Shown here in pieces: positions 20,911-35,900 of a stretch of 64,000 nucleotides of DNA. Below the pieces are notes generated by a model, which made no database searches, was not told where the DNA came from, and was given only the letters and a program-made list of their open reading frames with translations. A program made the translations under genes and the position numbers. Origin of the DNA: Bubalus kerabau (Eukaryota > Chordata > Mammalia > Artiodactyla > Bovidae); NCBI RefSeq assembly GCF_029407905.1, contig NC_073646.1, forward strand, positions 18,060,001 through 18,124,000, written 5' to 3'. Within the stretch, counting starts at the first letter, position 1, and each line of letters opens with the position of its first letter.

Positions 20911-23900
20911 CTGGAGAAAGAGGAAAAATCAACCATTAGAATAATGCCAACCGTCTCAGAAATCTCTAATGGTCTCTAAGTATGATACTCACTGAGGTCT
21001 AACAGCACCCAGGAGGAGCCTCTTAACCGGCCTCTGCACTGCAGCCAGACTGTTCCAAGCCCAGCATGAGCGCCTCCCAAACACTGCCGCAGCTTTAAAC
21101 ACTTCAGCCACCTCCTAAAAACAATCCCTTGCTGCCATGTGCCCCTACTGGAGGCTGTAAGCAGTGGCCTAGCCCCACCTGTTTCTTTGGCCTCATCTTA
21201 CGCCACATTCCCTCTTTCTTTTCTGTGCTGTATTCTTTTCTGTGTGTGAACTGATTTTTCATGCAATTCCTTGCAAGCAACAGGCTCTTTCCTGCCACAA
21301 CACTTTGGCACATGTTTTCCCCCCTTGACTTGGATCTCGACCCCTACCCGCCTCAATTCCCTTCAGATCTTAGCTTAGTTGTTTAGCTCTTACTTCCGTG
21401 GGGATGTTTTCCCTGACTCCTTTACTAGGAGAAATTGAACAGTATACATGCACTCATCTCTCCTATATGGCATTTATCTTAGCTGTAATTTAATATTTAT
21501 TGGGTCGCTTTTTGATTAGCATCTCTCTTTTCCTCTTGACTATAAACTCCGTGAGGGCAGACCATGGCTTCCTTTTTTTCACCACGGCCATCATCAGCTT
21601 CTTAATACAGGACCTTGTAATACCATAGGCATACACCAAATATCTACTGAACTGAATGCATGCATGCCTGAAATAATATAAAACTTAAGAACTATAACCA
21701 CCTGAAATACACAGCCATAAAATTGCCAAAACAGATTCAGAGAATGCTAACAGTTTAGGGAATGGAAAGTTTCTCAGAAGCAATGAAGTGGAGCCTGTAG
21801 GAAAGCTAGGAGATGAGGCAGGCATCCACAAAACGTCTTCCCTGGATCCTGTGTTGGTTTTTAAAGGGAGCCAATCACAAGGAAATACAATTTCTCTGTT
21901 TCTGTTGTCATAGTTTGACACTATTTCTTTAAAATGCACTAAAAAACAAGAATAATTGATCAGTATCTTTTGGAGACAGTGAAATAGGCCTGAACTCTTT
22001 CCACCTAAGCAGCTAATGGCATTCCAAATTAATAAAGGCATGGTTTGCTCTGTGGATGGGAACCAATGCAGGTGTCCACTGTTAATCCTCCAAGAAGAAC
22101 ATTCAGGAAATGTGTCAGGAGAAGATAAAATCGTCCAACTTACGGGGATATAAAATCCTTTTGTGCGAGGAAAGCTGAAACTCCACACAGGTACCACAAG
22201 ATATTATGCATACTCCAATCGAGCAAAATGTCCAAGACCACAAACATGGACTGTTTCCAGAAAGATTCAAAGCGTGGTTTCCCATCTCCTGTGTGGCTAA
22301 GGCTCCAAGGTCTATGAATTAAAGCTGTTACTACATTCTGATCTGTTTGTCTCATCTGAAAAGAAATTTGGGGAAAGAAAGCCATAATCATATCTTAACT
22401 CTAATACCTCTCATTTGCTCTTTAGCCAATGTACTCATTCTGAACGAGGAGGTCATGGGTGGTATGCTGCCCCCATGTCTACTAAATACTCTGTCATACA
22501 TCCTTTGAGAAAATAATGTGTTAGATGTAAAGACGTAAATATACAATATAGACAGGAACACTTCCTCCACAATCCTAAAAGAACTGCAATCCTATCTTTA
22601 AAATGAGAACATTACAATTTCAGGGTCAAATTTTAACAATGTCACAAAGAGTAACTTTTAATTGGATATGGATTTAAATTATGGCTAGAGATAATCAGAA
22701 TGCAATTAGGATGAAACCATGACCATTTCAAGATGGACTGGTTAGTTTTTGATCCTTTTTAGAGAAAATGGCTAAAAAAAAGGTGTGGGGTTGGGGAAAC
22801 CGGCTGAGAGAACAGAAAAGAGAGCAGTGGGGGCAGGGATGAAGACAATGCAATGGAGAGACTAAGCAATGGGATGCAGTAGAATTCTTTAGTCTGTGCT
22901 CTATGCTGCTCTGGAAAACGTATCACACATTTTAAAGGTCTGTGGTTAAGGAAGTTTGGGAAACGCTTATTCAAATGTCTGAAAGCCCCATTACACTATT
23001 CATCTCAATGACACTTTATATCTCAGTAGGCTCCACCCTTACTGTAAAATTTTAAATATATGCTATGTTGCCCATTGTTGAGGAACCAACTCTTTGTTTT
23101 GGAAACTGGTGAACAAAGGGCAAAATTAAGCATTTATTTGCTACTGAGTAGTTAAATCATAGATGAGAGTGCCTTTCTACAGAAGAATTCTACCTAGCTA
23201 ATGTGCTTAGTTGCTCAGCTGTGTCTGACTCTTTACGACCCTGTGGACTGTATGTAGCCTGCCAGGCTCCTCTGTCCACGGGGATTCTCCAGGCAAGAAT
23301 ACAGAAGTGGGTTGCCATTCCCTCCTCCAGGGGATCTTCACAATCCAGGGATTGAACCCAGGTCTTCCACATTGCAGGCGCCACCAGGGAAGCCCATGAA
23401 TACTGGAGTGGGTAGTCTATCCATTCTCCAGGGTATCTTCCCGACACAGGAATCGAAAGGGGGTCTCCTGCATTGCAGGCAGATTCTTTACCAGCTGAGC
23501 TAACAGGGAAGCCCCTAATCTAGCTATACATGAAGAATATATGACAGACTTAAAATATTGATATTTTACAACTGCTAGTAAATTGCCAGAACTGGCCACT
23601 GGCATCAACAGCAGCTGCTGACAACACAAGTCAGTAAGACATTATGTACCCCCTGATGGAAAAAGACCCTCACTTAAGAAATCACCTTGCCAAGAATAAT
23701 TAAACCTAATCTGATTTATAGCCATCACTACCAACTTATAGGAAATATACAGAGGAGACAATGTGCTCAATTGTACCATGGCATAATTAGCAAAATTCAG
23801 ACTTTGGTAAATAAACTCTACAAAACAGTCTGATTTCTTCAATAAATATATCATGGGGGCAGGGTGGGGGATGACAAAATTTACAGGTTTTAAGATTTAA

Positions 23901-26900
23901 ATTCTAACAAAGTTCTTATTTGGGTCCTGATTCAAATTAATAAGTTGTAAAAAAAACAAAACAAAAAAACTATGATATTTGTGAGGCAAATGAAAATTTA
24001 TACATTGGATATCTGATGATCTTAAGGACTTCCTGTTAATGGTTTTAGATGGGATAATGATAATCGTGATTATGTTTTTTAAAGATATTTAATGCAATTT
24101 TTATGGATGAAATGTCTGGAATCTGCTTCCAAATAACACTGGGGATAAATGGGACTATGGATGAAACAAGGATTATTGTTAAAGGAGGGCTCACTTTACC
24201 ATCTACATATTTCAAATTAAGGTGTATTTTAAATTGTCTGTTATAAGTAATTGACTTATTTTTTAAAAAGGTCTATTCTGCTGTTACTTAGTAAGATGCA
24301 GAGATATATAATTCTGTTCTGAGAATGCTTATCAAAGTAATCTGAATGAGTTATAAAGTGAAAATGAAGTCACTCAGTTGTGTCTGACTCTTTGCGACCC
24401 CATGGACTGTAGCCCACCAGGTTCCTCCGTCCATGGGATTCTCCAGGCAAGAATACTGGAGTGGGCTGCCATTTCCTTCTCCAGGGGATCTTCCCGACCC
24501 AGGGATGGAACCCAGGTCTCCCGCATGGCAGGCAGACGCTTTAACCTCTGAGCCACCAGGGAAGCCCTTATAAACATAAAAGGAGGAGCTAAAAAGGAAT
24601 CAAGGTACTTTAAAACGGGGTCCAAGTACCCTCCCCTTCCCAAATTTTTGTTAATTTAAAAGAGAGGTCTCTTTAATTGATTCAATTCAGTTTAATAGGC
24701 ATCTATCTTATGCTTATTTAGTCCATTGTTATTATCTCCACCAACTAACAAATTATTACATACAACAAAAACCCAGAATTTTACCTTATAGATAACTTCT
24801 GGCAAGAAAGAGCAGACGATACTATTATTGTATAGTTTAGGAAATTCCATATATACTTTTTTTAGAGCATCAGTAGCCTGTAAAACAAAGAGATTCATGT
24901 ATTTAAAATCTATTAAAATGTAGTCCCAGCCAGTAGCTACTGTATTATTAAGTACAACTTTATTAACTACATCAGAAGTTTACTAATATATGGGGATGTT
25001 CAAAGGAGTATTGGTAGGTTGCATTATCCACTAGGATGCATTTTAAACTCGTACCAGCAGATAAGTAAGCAGCTGGGCTACTGCTGCTTTACTATTTTGT
25101 TGAGAGGCTCACCTCCTTCTGTCATACTTTGGAAAACTATGGCAGACCACAGGCCAGTGGAGGCTGAAAGCAAAATTTTAAGTCTTTTCCTTATATCCCA
25201 GTTTGCTGCTGCTGCTGCTAAGTTACTTCAGTCGTGTCCGACTCTATGCGACCCCACAGACGGCAGCCCACCAGGCTCCCCTGTCCCTGGGATTCTCCAG
25301 GCAAGAACACTGGAGTGGGTTGCCATTTCCTTCTCCAATGCATGTAAGTGAAAAGTGAAAGTGAAGTAGCTCAGTCGTGTCTGACTCTTAGTGACCCCAT
25401 GGACTGCAGCCCTCAGGCTCCTCCGTCCATGGGATTTTCCAGGCAAGAGTACTGGAGTGGGGTGCCATAGCCTTCTCCAATATCCCAGTTTAGCCACTAG
25501 GAAAGGTCCTTTTATTCCTACAACTCTATAACTCTCTGCCTTTCCTAGCTGAAGCAGAAGTCAACCAGTCTGGGAACTAGAAAGGATAGATTTTCTCAGT
25601 CCAGAGAGAGAGGAAACGTCTGAGAGGAAATGTCACCCATCACCAGCATAGAGGGAGAAGCAATGGGACAGGGAGAAACTGGGGAGAGCTGGAAGTCTCC
25701 CAACTCTTCCCAGGATGAGCAGAAGTTTCTTTTTGTAGCAGTCCAGCTAGTAAATGACAAGAAATGACACAAGTAAAATACTGGCATTATGTAACCTTTG
25801 TTGAATTAAGAGATCTGGCCATCGAACAACAGTAGCAGGTAACAACAGAGGTGTCCAGATGTGGGTGGACTGTAATGTTGTTACATCATAATTCTTGAAA
25901 TACTCCTAAGTTTTGGAAAATCACATTTAACCTATAACCAAATATAAGCAATGAAATGCAATAAAAAAATAATAAAGATATTATTCATGTCATGCTTCCC
26001 CTCACTAATATCACAAAGGGCTAGAGAGTTGAAGTCATTTTCAACCAACACGCACTGTGTGTGATGTTTCATCTAGATTCTTTATCTAATTCTTTATCTA
26101 ATTCTCATAATGACCTTCCATGGTCATTTCTTATGTTGTTCCCTCTTTGCCCACCAGGAAACTGAACTGGATCAAGGTTAACATTACACTGTAGGAAGCG
26201 ACAGTTTAGTTATGATCTCCAACGCCTGTGATCTCGCTCCTGCACCGCATCTCCAATTGGCTACTGACACCTGTTGCTTTATATTCCCGTCTTGGTGAAT
26301 CAGATCACTATGTTCTATCCAAAGCTGCCCAAACCATCTATGAACACCCAGAAAGCTCAAATGGCAATACCTGGATTAAAAGACATACTTTCTTTTCCTC
26401 CCTCATCTTAGTCTAAGAAAATAAGCAAGAAGGTCAGTATACTGTGGGTGAAACGTAGGGCCTATCAGGGTTTCCAAACGTGGGCCACATCATCAATAAA
26501 ACCTAAGGTGCTCATTAAAAATAATACATGTTCCTTGAGCCCACAACCTGAGCCATTTTTAGGATTTAATCTCTGAGTGGGGTGGCCTAGGAATTTGTAT
26601 TTTCAATATGTATTCCTGGAGACTCTGATGCAGACTGACTAAAAAACCTAGATATAGAGAACCATCAGTTTACCAAAATAATAAATTAGCCAGAGCACCC
26701 TTCTCCTCTTTCTTCAAAAAAGGGAGTTTATTGTACTTAAGTTAGAAGTTCATATTTCAGGTTTTAACAATTATTTTCAATTTTAAATAAAAATTGTTTT
26801 AAACATTTTTTATTTTTAATAAAAGCTGCTATCATTAGAACTCTCCAGGATTTTACAGGCAAGGATAATGGAGTAGGTTGCCATTTCCTTCTCCAGGGGA

Positions 26901-29900
26901 TCTTCCTGACCCAGTGATCAAACCTGTGTTTCCTGCTTTGGCAGGTGGATTCTTTACCACTGAGCCACCTGGGAAGCCCCTAGCTGGTCATAACTGATCA
27001 TAATCATCACTGGGGGAAAATACCCCAGTTGTATAAATGCAGAAAAATGTATTTGTCCTTGAAAAGTTAAGAGAACAAACATAATATGAACCATATTTTC
27101 CTATTGATTTCCACTGCAATAATGTGTTTTTATGTATAAAAGTATATGTTCTAAAAGTTATGCAAATTTCATTTGAAATGTAATACCATATTTAAAAAAA
27201 TTATAGTAAATAAGTATAACTATTCAAGTCATAGAATAAAAACTATATGTAAGGGGGACTTCCCTGGTGGTCCAGAGGTTAAGACCGCCTGTCAATGCAG
27301 GCGACATAGTCCACCATCTTCCCTGGCCCAGGAAGATCCCACAGGCTACTGAGCAACTAAGCCTGTGCACCTAGAACCTGTGCTCTGCAGCAAGAGAAGC
27401 CACTGCAATGAGAAGTCCGAGTACCGCAATGAAGAGTAGCCCCTACTCGCTGCAACTAGAGAAAGCCTGTACGCAGTAACAAAGACCGAGTACAGCCAAT
27501 TAAAAAAAAAAAAAAAAAAACAAACAACTATACATAAGGGACAGAAATCATACAAAAGTGGCAAATCTTTGTAGAAGATAAATATCCTCTTAGCTATCAG
27601 AAGCTTTAAATACAGGAGCTTTCTTTAAATTCAGTCCACAGCTCTCTATCTAAGACTCTTATCAGCCAGATTCAACTGGTCTTGTGTTCAACTTCTGAAA
27701 TTCTTTTTATGAGGTTACTGCTAAGTTGCTTCAGTCGTGTCCGACTCTGTGTGACCCCATAGATGGCAGCCCACCAGGCTCCCCCATCCCTGGGATTCTC
27801 CAGGCAAGAACACTGGAGTGGGTTGCCATTTCCTTCTCCAATGCATGCAAGTGAAAAGTGAAAGTGAAGTCGCTCAGTCGTGTCCAACCCTTAGCGACCC
27901 CATGGACTGCAGCCTACCAGGCTCCTCCATCCATGGGATTTTCCAGGCAAGAGTACTGGAGTGAGGTGCCATTGCCTTCTTGCCTCTTTACTGTTTATTT
28001 AATATCTTTGGTGAATGTTTTATCCAAGTAAGAGAAACCCGACTCTTCCAATTCATGCTAGTTGTTGAGTATGAGGAATTAAACAGTTCCATCAAAGTTT
28101 AAAAAGTTAAAAGATTCCATACTTTACTGCTTCTTTGAAGATGTGGATTTTTGCTTTGTAAACTTGCATTACGCAAATAGAATTTTAAAAATAATTTAAG
28201 AAGAAAATATAAATAAGAAAATATACAATTAATTTTTAAACAGACTAGCAAATAAAGAGGTATTTTTAAAAGAGAAGCCTATGGAATAAACTGTACCTTA
28301 TATGCATGGCCCTTGACATCAAAGAAGATTGTGAGGTTATGGTTTAGGCACTCTGCAACGGCTTCTCTTAGGGTAGGGATCTTTTCATTAGGGAAATCAT
28401 TCCTACAAGAGAGGGTAAAGGAATAGTACAATGTAGGAAAAAAGAAAAGATAAAAATTAAATGAAACAGACATCTGACAAATGTCTCCCAACCAAAGGAA
28501 GAGTGTTTTCACCAACTTCCTTTCTCTAACCACCCCAAAGTCCAAGGACAATTTACTATATCTTAAACCAAATTAAAGATATGCTAGGCCAAAGATCAGC
28601 AACAATAAAAATCATTCCCTTTTCAGGCATTCACTGGATTTGTAATTAGTAACTTTAAAGGTCAGAGTATATGCCATCTTTGGAGAACTCCGACTTAATT
28701 TTAAGATTGTGACTTCCCCAATAGAGTCTTATGCAGGAGAAATTCCTAGCAATACATATACATCTGTTTACTGTATTGTTGTACATTTAAGTGCAACTTT
28801 AAAAAATAATTTTCTAATACATAATTTTTAAAAGAAAAAGAAATTAAGTGCCTTACACACAAGAAACCAGCTTTTCTCACATAATGAAATTTCAGTCTAC
28901 ATGATTTAACGTATGCTAATTCAACCACATTATTCCAGCATTAAGATCTTGGTTTTAAAAAAGATAAAGATAACTTATGTAAGCATTTTTGCTTTAAGTG
29001 TTGACTTTGAACTTTACATCTTATTAGCTGCTGCTGCTGCTGCTAAGTTGCTTCAGTCATGTCCGACTCTGTGCCACCCCATAGACGGCAGCCCACCAGG
29101 CTCCCCCGTCCCTGGGATTCTCCAGGCAAGAACACTGGAGTGGGTTGCCATTTCCTTCTCCAATGCATGAAAGTGAAAAGTGAACGTGAAGTTGCTCAGT
29201 CGTGTCCGACTCTTAGCGACCCCATGGACTGCAGCCCACCAGGCTCCTCTGTCCACGGGATTCTCCAGGCAAGAGTACTGGAGTGGGGTGCCATTGCCTT
29301 CTCCACATCTTAATAGCTACATCACTGTAATACAGAAACCAGCCTTTCCCTCCCCTTTGGCAGAGCAATCAAGTAACTGTACTAGTAGACAGCAATTTCA
29401 GCAGCCCTGACTCAGAACTTTCAAATGTTATCAGTCTCCTTTCTAAAGTATGACTTCTTTTGGCTGACTTTTTCTTTCAGTTCCGAGGAAAACAAAGTCC
29501 AAGCCATCTTGTGGGGAGGACTATAACTTAATCACTGGGTCAAATAAATTGACCAGAGAACTGATATAACATGAATTACAGTAAGAACACACTTTTCAGT
29601 TTTACAAAGACAAGAGGAGAGGGATTTAAATAGTCACATTACAAAGTATATTATCCAGTATACCAATTCCAAGGTTTTTATATAGCTGTTAATGGTGGGA
29701 TGGGCATGGGTTCTGTGGTCATATACATTTGAGAAACACTAAATTAAAGGTAAGAATTGATTGACAGGGATACACTGACAGATGTATCCCTAAGGGAAAC
29801 ATCTGAAGTATACAGTGTTTGATCTTATTTGATCATAGAACCCTTTTCTTCTGGAACATCTTACAGAACTAGCTCTGATATACATACATACACACACACA

Positions 29901-32900
29901 TATATAAATTTATGACAGTACAAAGTAATTGCCATGTTAGAGTATTGTCTTGAGAACAATTCTGAATCAAATCTGGCCTCAGTGGGAAAAGATGAATAAC
30001 ATCTTATTTCTGTTGTTCCTGGCACGTGCTTGTTACTTGGGAAACCTGTATATAGTAGAAAACAAAACATAACAAAACAACGCTTCCTGGAGCAGAATCA
30101 GAAGGTGCCAGTGTCTTTATGTGATCTCCAACACAAGCTGAAAGATATGTTTAGTCGACAGTACACCACTTACCTTAATCTGTGATTTGCTGCAGGATTA
30201 AGCTTCCTAATTTGTTCAAATGTCAAATCACACAATCGACCGGTGCCGTCAGTCGTCCTATCTACTGTGCTATCGTGCATTAAGACAGGAATCCCGTCAG
30301 CAGTAAACTCAAGGTCCAGTTCCACGCCTGCTGCTCCATTCTTAGCTGCCTTAACAAAAACACCGATGATTTTACTGTCAAGTGGCCACAGGTGTCATTT
30401 TGCAATCTAAGCACTCAAGATGACCGTCAGGGCTGGCTGAGCAGACTTTCTTTTACTGATTCTATTCCCTTCCTATACCAAATAGCAACCCAACCTGTTT
30501 TTTTCATGGATGTTAACCTTACTTCAATACAAGTAAGGTTAGGTGGTGCTAGTGGTAAAGAACCCGGCTGTCAAGGCAGGAGACTTAAAGACCAGTCTGG
30601 GTCAGGAAGATCCCCTGTAGGAGGGTATGGCAACCCACTCCGGTATTCTCGCCTGAAGGCTCTCAAGGACAGAGGAGCCTGGCGGGTTACAGTCCATGGG
30701 TCACACAGAGTCGGACACGACTAAATGACTTAGTACGGCACAGCACACGTTAAAAATGTCAATGTAAGTAATTCCATAAAAACTCTGACTTCCCCACTTT
30801 TCTCATACTCAGACTGGCAAATGGGGAGAGTTTTGGAATTTGTTTTCTCTGCTTGCTTTAACTATATGGGCCATTAATGGCTTACAATTACAAATATTTA
30901 GTCAAATTTCACTGTTTACCCACACTCTCTGGTATAGACTCTCTGATGATTCCTCTGTGTTTATTGATTAGTTGGCTACTGCTTTTTTGTTGGTCCATCC
31001 TCTAGAGCAGAAACACCTAGCCTGCTTCTAGGAGACACTACATTTGTTAATGTGAGCAGCACTGGCTGTTGGCCAACAAGTTGGTGAGCCCAATAAGGCA
31101 CAGAAGGATTTATCTAAAAATAGAACATGAACATAAAGTTTGAGGAGCCACGCTCCTCTGAGACGCACTGTCCAACATTTGCTTCCTTGGCTTCTTTGAG
31201 ACAATGAAGATATGAAATGTTCAGTATGATGAAGACCTTAAAGTTAAAATAAATTTTTATAACTATGCAAAAACATGAAATAACTTTTTTTAATTAGGCA
31301 AAAAAGACTTAATGGATATTAACATTTTGCCATATTTGCTTCAACCTCTTCTGCACTAAAACAATATGTATTACTTTTAATCACTATTCTTTTTTTTTAA
31401 TTTTATTTTATTTTTAAACTTTACATAACTGTATTAGTTTTGCCAAATATCAAAATGAATCCGCCACAGGTATACATGTGTTCCCCATCCCGAACCCCCC
31501 TCCCTCCTCCCTCCCCATTCCACCCCTATGGGTCGTCCCAGTGCACCAGCCCCAAGCATCCAGTATCGTGCACTATTCTAACTACTTTAAATGTATTAAC
31601 TCATTTGATCATCACAACCCTTTAGGAGGTACTATTAACAGGTTATTTAACTTATACACAGAGTACATCATGTGCAGTGCTGGATTGGATGAAGCACAAA
31701 CAGGAATCAAGACTGCCGGGAGAAGTATCAGTAACCTCAGATATGCAGATGACACCCTTATGGCATTAACTGAAGAGGAACTAAAGAACCTCTTGATGAA
31801 AGTGAAAGAGGAGAGTGAAAAAGCTGGCTTAAAACTCAACATTCAAGAAACTAAGATCATGGCATCCGGTCCCATCACTTCATGGCAAAGACCGGGAAAC
31901 AATGGAAACAGTAATAGACTTTACTTTCTTGGGCTTCAAAATCACTGTAGATGGTGACTGCAGCCATGAAATTAAAAGATGCTTGCTCCTTGGAAGAAAA
32001 GCTATGACAAACCTAGACAGCATATTAAAAAGCAGAGACATTACTATGCTGACAAAGGTCCATATAGTCAAAGCTATGGTTTTTCCAGTAGTCATGTATG
32101 GATATCAGAGTTGGACCATAAAGAAAGCTAAGCGTTGAAAAAGTGATGCTTTTGAACTGTGGTGTTGGAGAAGACTCTTGAGAGTCCCTTGGACTGCAAG
32201 GAGATCCAACCAGTCAATCCTAAAGGAAATCAACCCTGAATATTCACTGGAAGGATTGATGCTGAAGCTGAAACTCCAATACTTTAGTCACCTGATGCAA
32301 AGAACTGACTAACTGGAAAAGACCCTGATGCTGGGAAAGACTGAAGGCAGGAGGAGAAGGGGATGACAGAGGATGAGATGGTTGGAGAGCATCACTTGGT
32401 GGACATGAGTTTGCGCAAGCTCTGGGAATTGCTAATGGACAAGGAAGCCTGGCGTGCTGCAATCCGTGGGGTCGCAAAGAGTCAGACACGACTGAGCGAC
32501 TGAGCTGATTAATAGGCTCATTTTCAGATGAGGAAAACTGACAGATATTAAGAAACTTGCTCTGGGTTACACAAACAAGGATGTGGTAGAGGCTGCACTT
32601 TCTTTCTTTTAAAAAAATATTTATTTTCTTATTTGACTCCACCAGGTCTTAGGTGTGGCACATGCAATCTTCATCTTCACTGTGGCAATGTTAACTCTTA
32701 GCTGTGAGGCATGTGGGATCTAGTTTCCTGACCAAGGATTGAACCTGAGCCCCTTGAATTGGGAGCATGGAATCTTAACCACTGGACTACCAGCAAAGTC
32801 CTGAGGCTACACTCTTAACCACATGACCTTACTATCACACTGCAGATACAACTAGGCACCCCACTCCAGTACTCTCGCCTGGAAAATCCCATGGACAGAG

Positions 32901-35900
32901 GAGCCTGGTAGCTACAGTCCATGGCGTCGCAGAGTCCGACACGACTCAGCAACTTCACTTTCACAGCTAAATTTCTACCCTCTTTTTCTCCAAAGGTAAC
33001 TGCCAAGTGGATGCGCATTATTTCCATATCAATCCCTTATAGGTCTTTATATATTTACTACACACTTAAGTATAAATAAAAATATACGGCGCTGTAGTAG
33101 TGCATAGTAGACATTCAATAAATATTAGCTATGGTTATGATGTTCTTTTTAATGACTATAGTTGTAATACAGTCAAATTTATTATGTCCTTTATAGGTGG
33201 AGACTTGTCTATTTTACTTAAATCCTTTCTTAACCTCACTTATAAAGATAAATAACTGTTATTTTTCTTTAGGCTTCAAAGGTTGATTTTCACATATATT
33301 ACTAAGATTTCCCACTCTAAAAATTCCAATCCCAACACTAACTGGCTATGTCATCTAATTACTTACATTACTCTGGCCTGTTTCATCATTTTCATGATGA
33401 TGCTTTTCTAAGGATCTTAAGAGTTGTTCTGAGAATTTAGAAATAATGCATGTAAATAATCAAGCTTGGTGCCTGGCTCAGAGACAGCACTCAATATAAG
33501 CTATTATGACTAGAAAAACACTTATGCCTCAGCGAAAAAGTCATTATTTAAGATGTAATGGTTCAGTTCAGTCGCTCAGTCATGTCTGACTCTTTGCGAC
33601 CCCAAGAATCACAGCATGCCAGGCCTCCCTGTCCATCACCAACTCCCGGAGTTCACTGAGACTCACGTCCATCGAGTCAGTGATGCCATCCAGACATCTC
33701 ATCCTCTGTCATCCCCTTTTCCTCCGGCCCCCAATCCCTCCCAGCATCAGAGTCTTTTCCAATGAGTCAGCTCTTCGCATCAGGTGGCCAAAATACTAGA
33801 GTTTCGCTTTAGCATCATTCCTTCCAAAGAACACCCAGGGCTGATCTCCTTTAGAATGGACTGGTTGGATCTCCTTGCAGTCCAAGGGACTCTCAAGAGT
33901 CCTCTCCAACACCACAGTTAAAAAGCATCAATTCTTCTGCGCTCAGCTTTCTTCACAGTCCAACTCTCACATTCACACATGACCACTGGAAAAACCATAG
34001 CCTTGACTAGACGGACCTTTGTTAGCAAAGTAATGTCTCTGCTTTTCAATATGCTATCTAGGTTGGTCATAACTTTCCTTCCAAGGAGTAAGCATCTTTT
34101 AATTTCATGGCTGCAATCACCATCTGCAGTGATTCTGGAGCCCCCCAAAATAAAGTCTGACACTGTTTCCACTGTTTCCCCACCAACTGTACACTAATTA
34201 AAGGTACATCTTTTTATAAAAGCGTACCTTTTCTAAGTTAAAGATATTATTATGCACTGGTAAATCAACACTGGTTATATATTTTACAACATAAAACAAG
34301 AACACATTTCCAGTATTCACAGTGCATCTCTCTCACTGTAACACAAATGTTAACCTCATTCTTTGAGGCTAGTAATTAGGTTCAATTATACTTTTATTCA
34401 TTACGGGCATTTTTATTTGGCTACCACACAAAAAATAACAATGGTGAGAGAATAGTACAGTGTAGTATAGTAACTGATAAATAACCATATAATACAAATT
34501 CTTGTATTTTAGCAACAACAATTAATAATAGAATAGTATAGCACAGTATAGTAACAGAAATCAGATCAATGATTGCCTTAGGGCAGAGGCAGGAGTAGAG
34601 GTTGACTCCAAAGAGAACACATATGAACATTCTAGGATGATGGAAATGAACTGAAGTGGTGCCTACTCAGGTATATGTTTATCAAAACTCATAAAAGTGT
34701 ATACCGAAATATACCTTTAATTGTATGTAAATTATACTTTGACAAAACTGACTTTAAAGTATCTGCTTTAATAAAGTCATTGTATCTATTTATTGACCAT
34801 GCTGTGCAGCTTGTGGGATCTTAGTTCCCCAACCTCCTGTGTTGGAAGCCTGAAGTCTTAACCACTGGACTGCCAAGGAAGTTCCAGTCATCAATATTCA
34901 TATGGCTTTTGAGATACTATTCACATACCATAAAATTAATCCATTTAAAGTATACAATTCAATTTTTTTAAAGCATATTTGCAATTGTGCAACCATCACC
35001 ACAATGAATTTCCGAACTTCCTCATCACCCCTGCTAAAAAAAAAAACCATACCCATTAGCAGTCAGTCCCTACTTCCCTCTCCAACCCTCCCAGTCCCTG
35101 GCAACTACTAATTTACTTCTCTCTCTGTGGCTTTGCCTACTCTAGACATTTTCTAAATACAGAATTATAAAATATGCAATATTCTGTGACTAGGTTCTTA
35201 TACTTAGCATACTGTTTTCAGGTTCATTAATGTTATAAGTGTATGAGGACTTAATTCCTTTTCCCTGTGAAACAATATTCCATTGTGTGGATACGGCACA
35301 TTTTATTCACCCTTTCATCATCTGATGGGCATTTCTGCTGTTTCCATTTTTTTGCTATTATGAATAATGCTGTGAACATTTTTTGTGTGTGTGAACATTC
35401 TTGTATGATGCACATTTTTACACGGTGCATGTTTTCAATTCTTTTGAATATATACCTAGGAGTGGGACCGCTGGTTCATATGGTAATTCTATACTTAACT
35501 TTCTGAGGAACTGCCAGACTAGTTTCCCATCATCAGTGTATGAAGGTTCCAACTTCTCCATAATCTTGTCAATACTTCTTGTCTTTTTGCTTATACCTGT
35601 CCTAGTGGGTATGACAGGAAAAGGTACACCCAACTAAATGCAGAGTTCCAGAGAACAGCAAGGAGAGACAAGAAGGCATTCTTCTATGAACGATGCAAAG
35701 AAATACAGGAAAACAACAGAAGGGGAAACACCAGAGATTTCTTCAAGAAAACTGGAAAAATCCAAGGAGTATTTCACCCAAAGATGGGCACAATAAAGGA
35801 CAGAAACAGTCAAGACCTAACAGAAGTAGATGAGATCAAGAAGAAATGGAAAGAATACACAGAAGAACTGTACAAAAAAGATCGTAATGACCCAGATAAC

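Larger units (their letters stand above)
22356..24784. other. GDE1 intron 4 with two SINE insertions
   Basis: Outside the SINEs at 23202-23515 and 24358-24567 no repeat or exon was recognised. Confidence 0.5.
24878..28296. other. GDE1 intron 3
   Basis: Holds four SINEs listed separately, a MIR-like stretch near 26030-26170 and a MER5-like remnant near 26468-26645. The remaining parts (25492-26030, 26980-27240, 27980-28296) show nothing. Confidence 0.5.
31375..32835 (+). repeat. MIR broken into four pieces by three insertions
   Basis: MIR text at ~31375-31390, 31571-31644 (atgtattaactcatttgatc), 32508-32602 (ttttcagatgaggaaaactg) and 32803-32835 is in consensus order. It is split by an L1 end, a BovB and a CHR SINE, each with its own TSD. 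Confidence 0.85.

Noticed and set aside
21685..22197. 170-codon - strand frame
   Set aside because: Overlaps GDE1 exon 5 in another frame and runs into the intron; chance.
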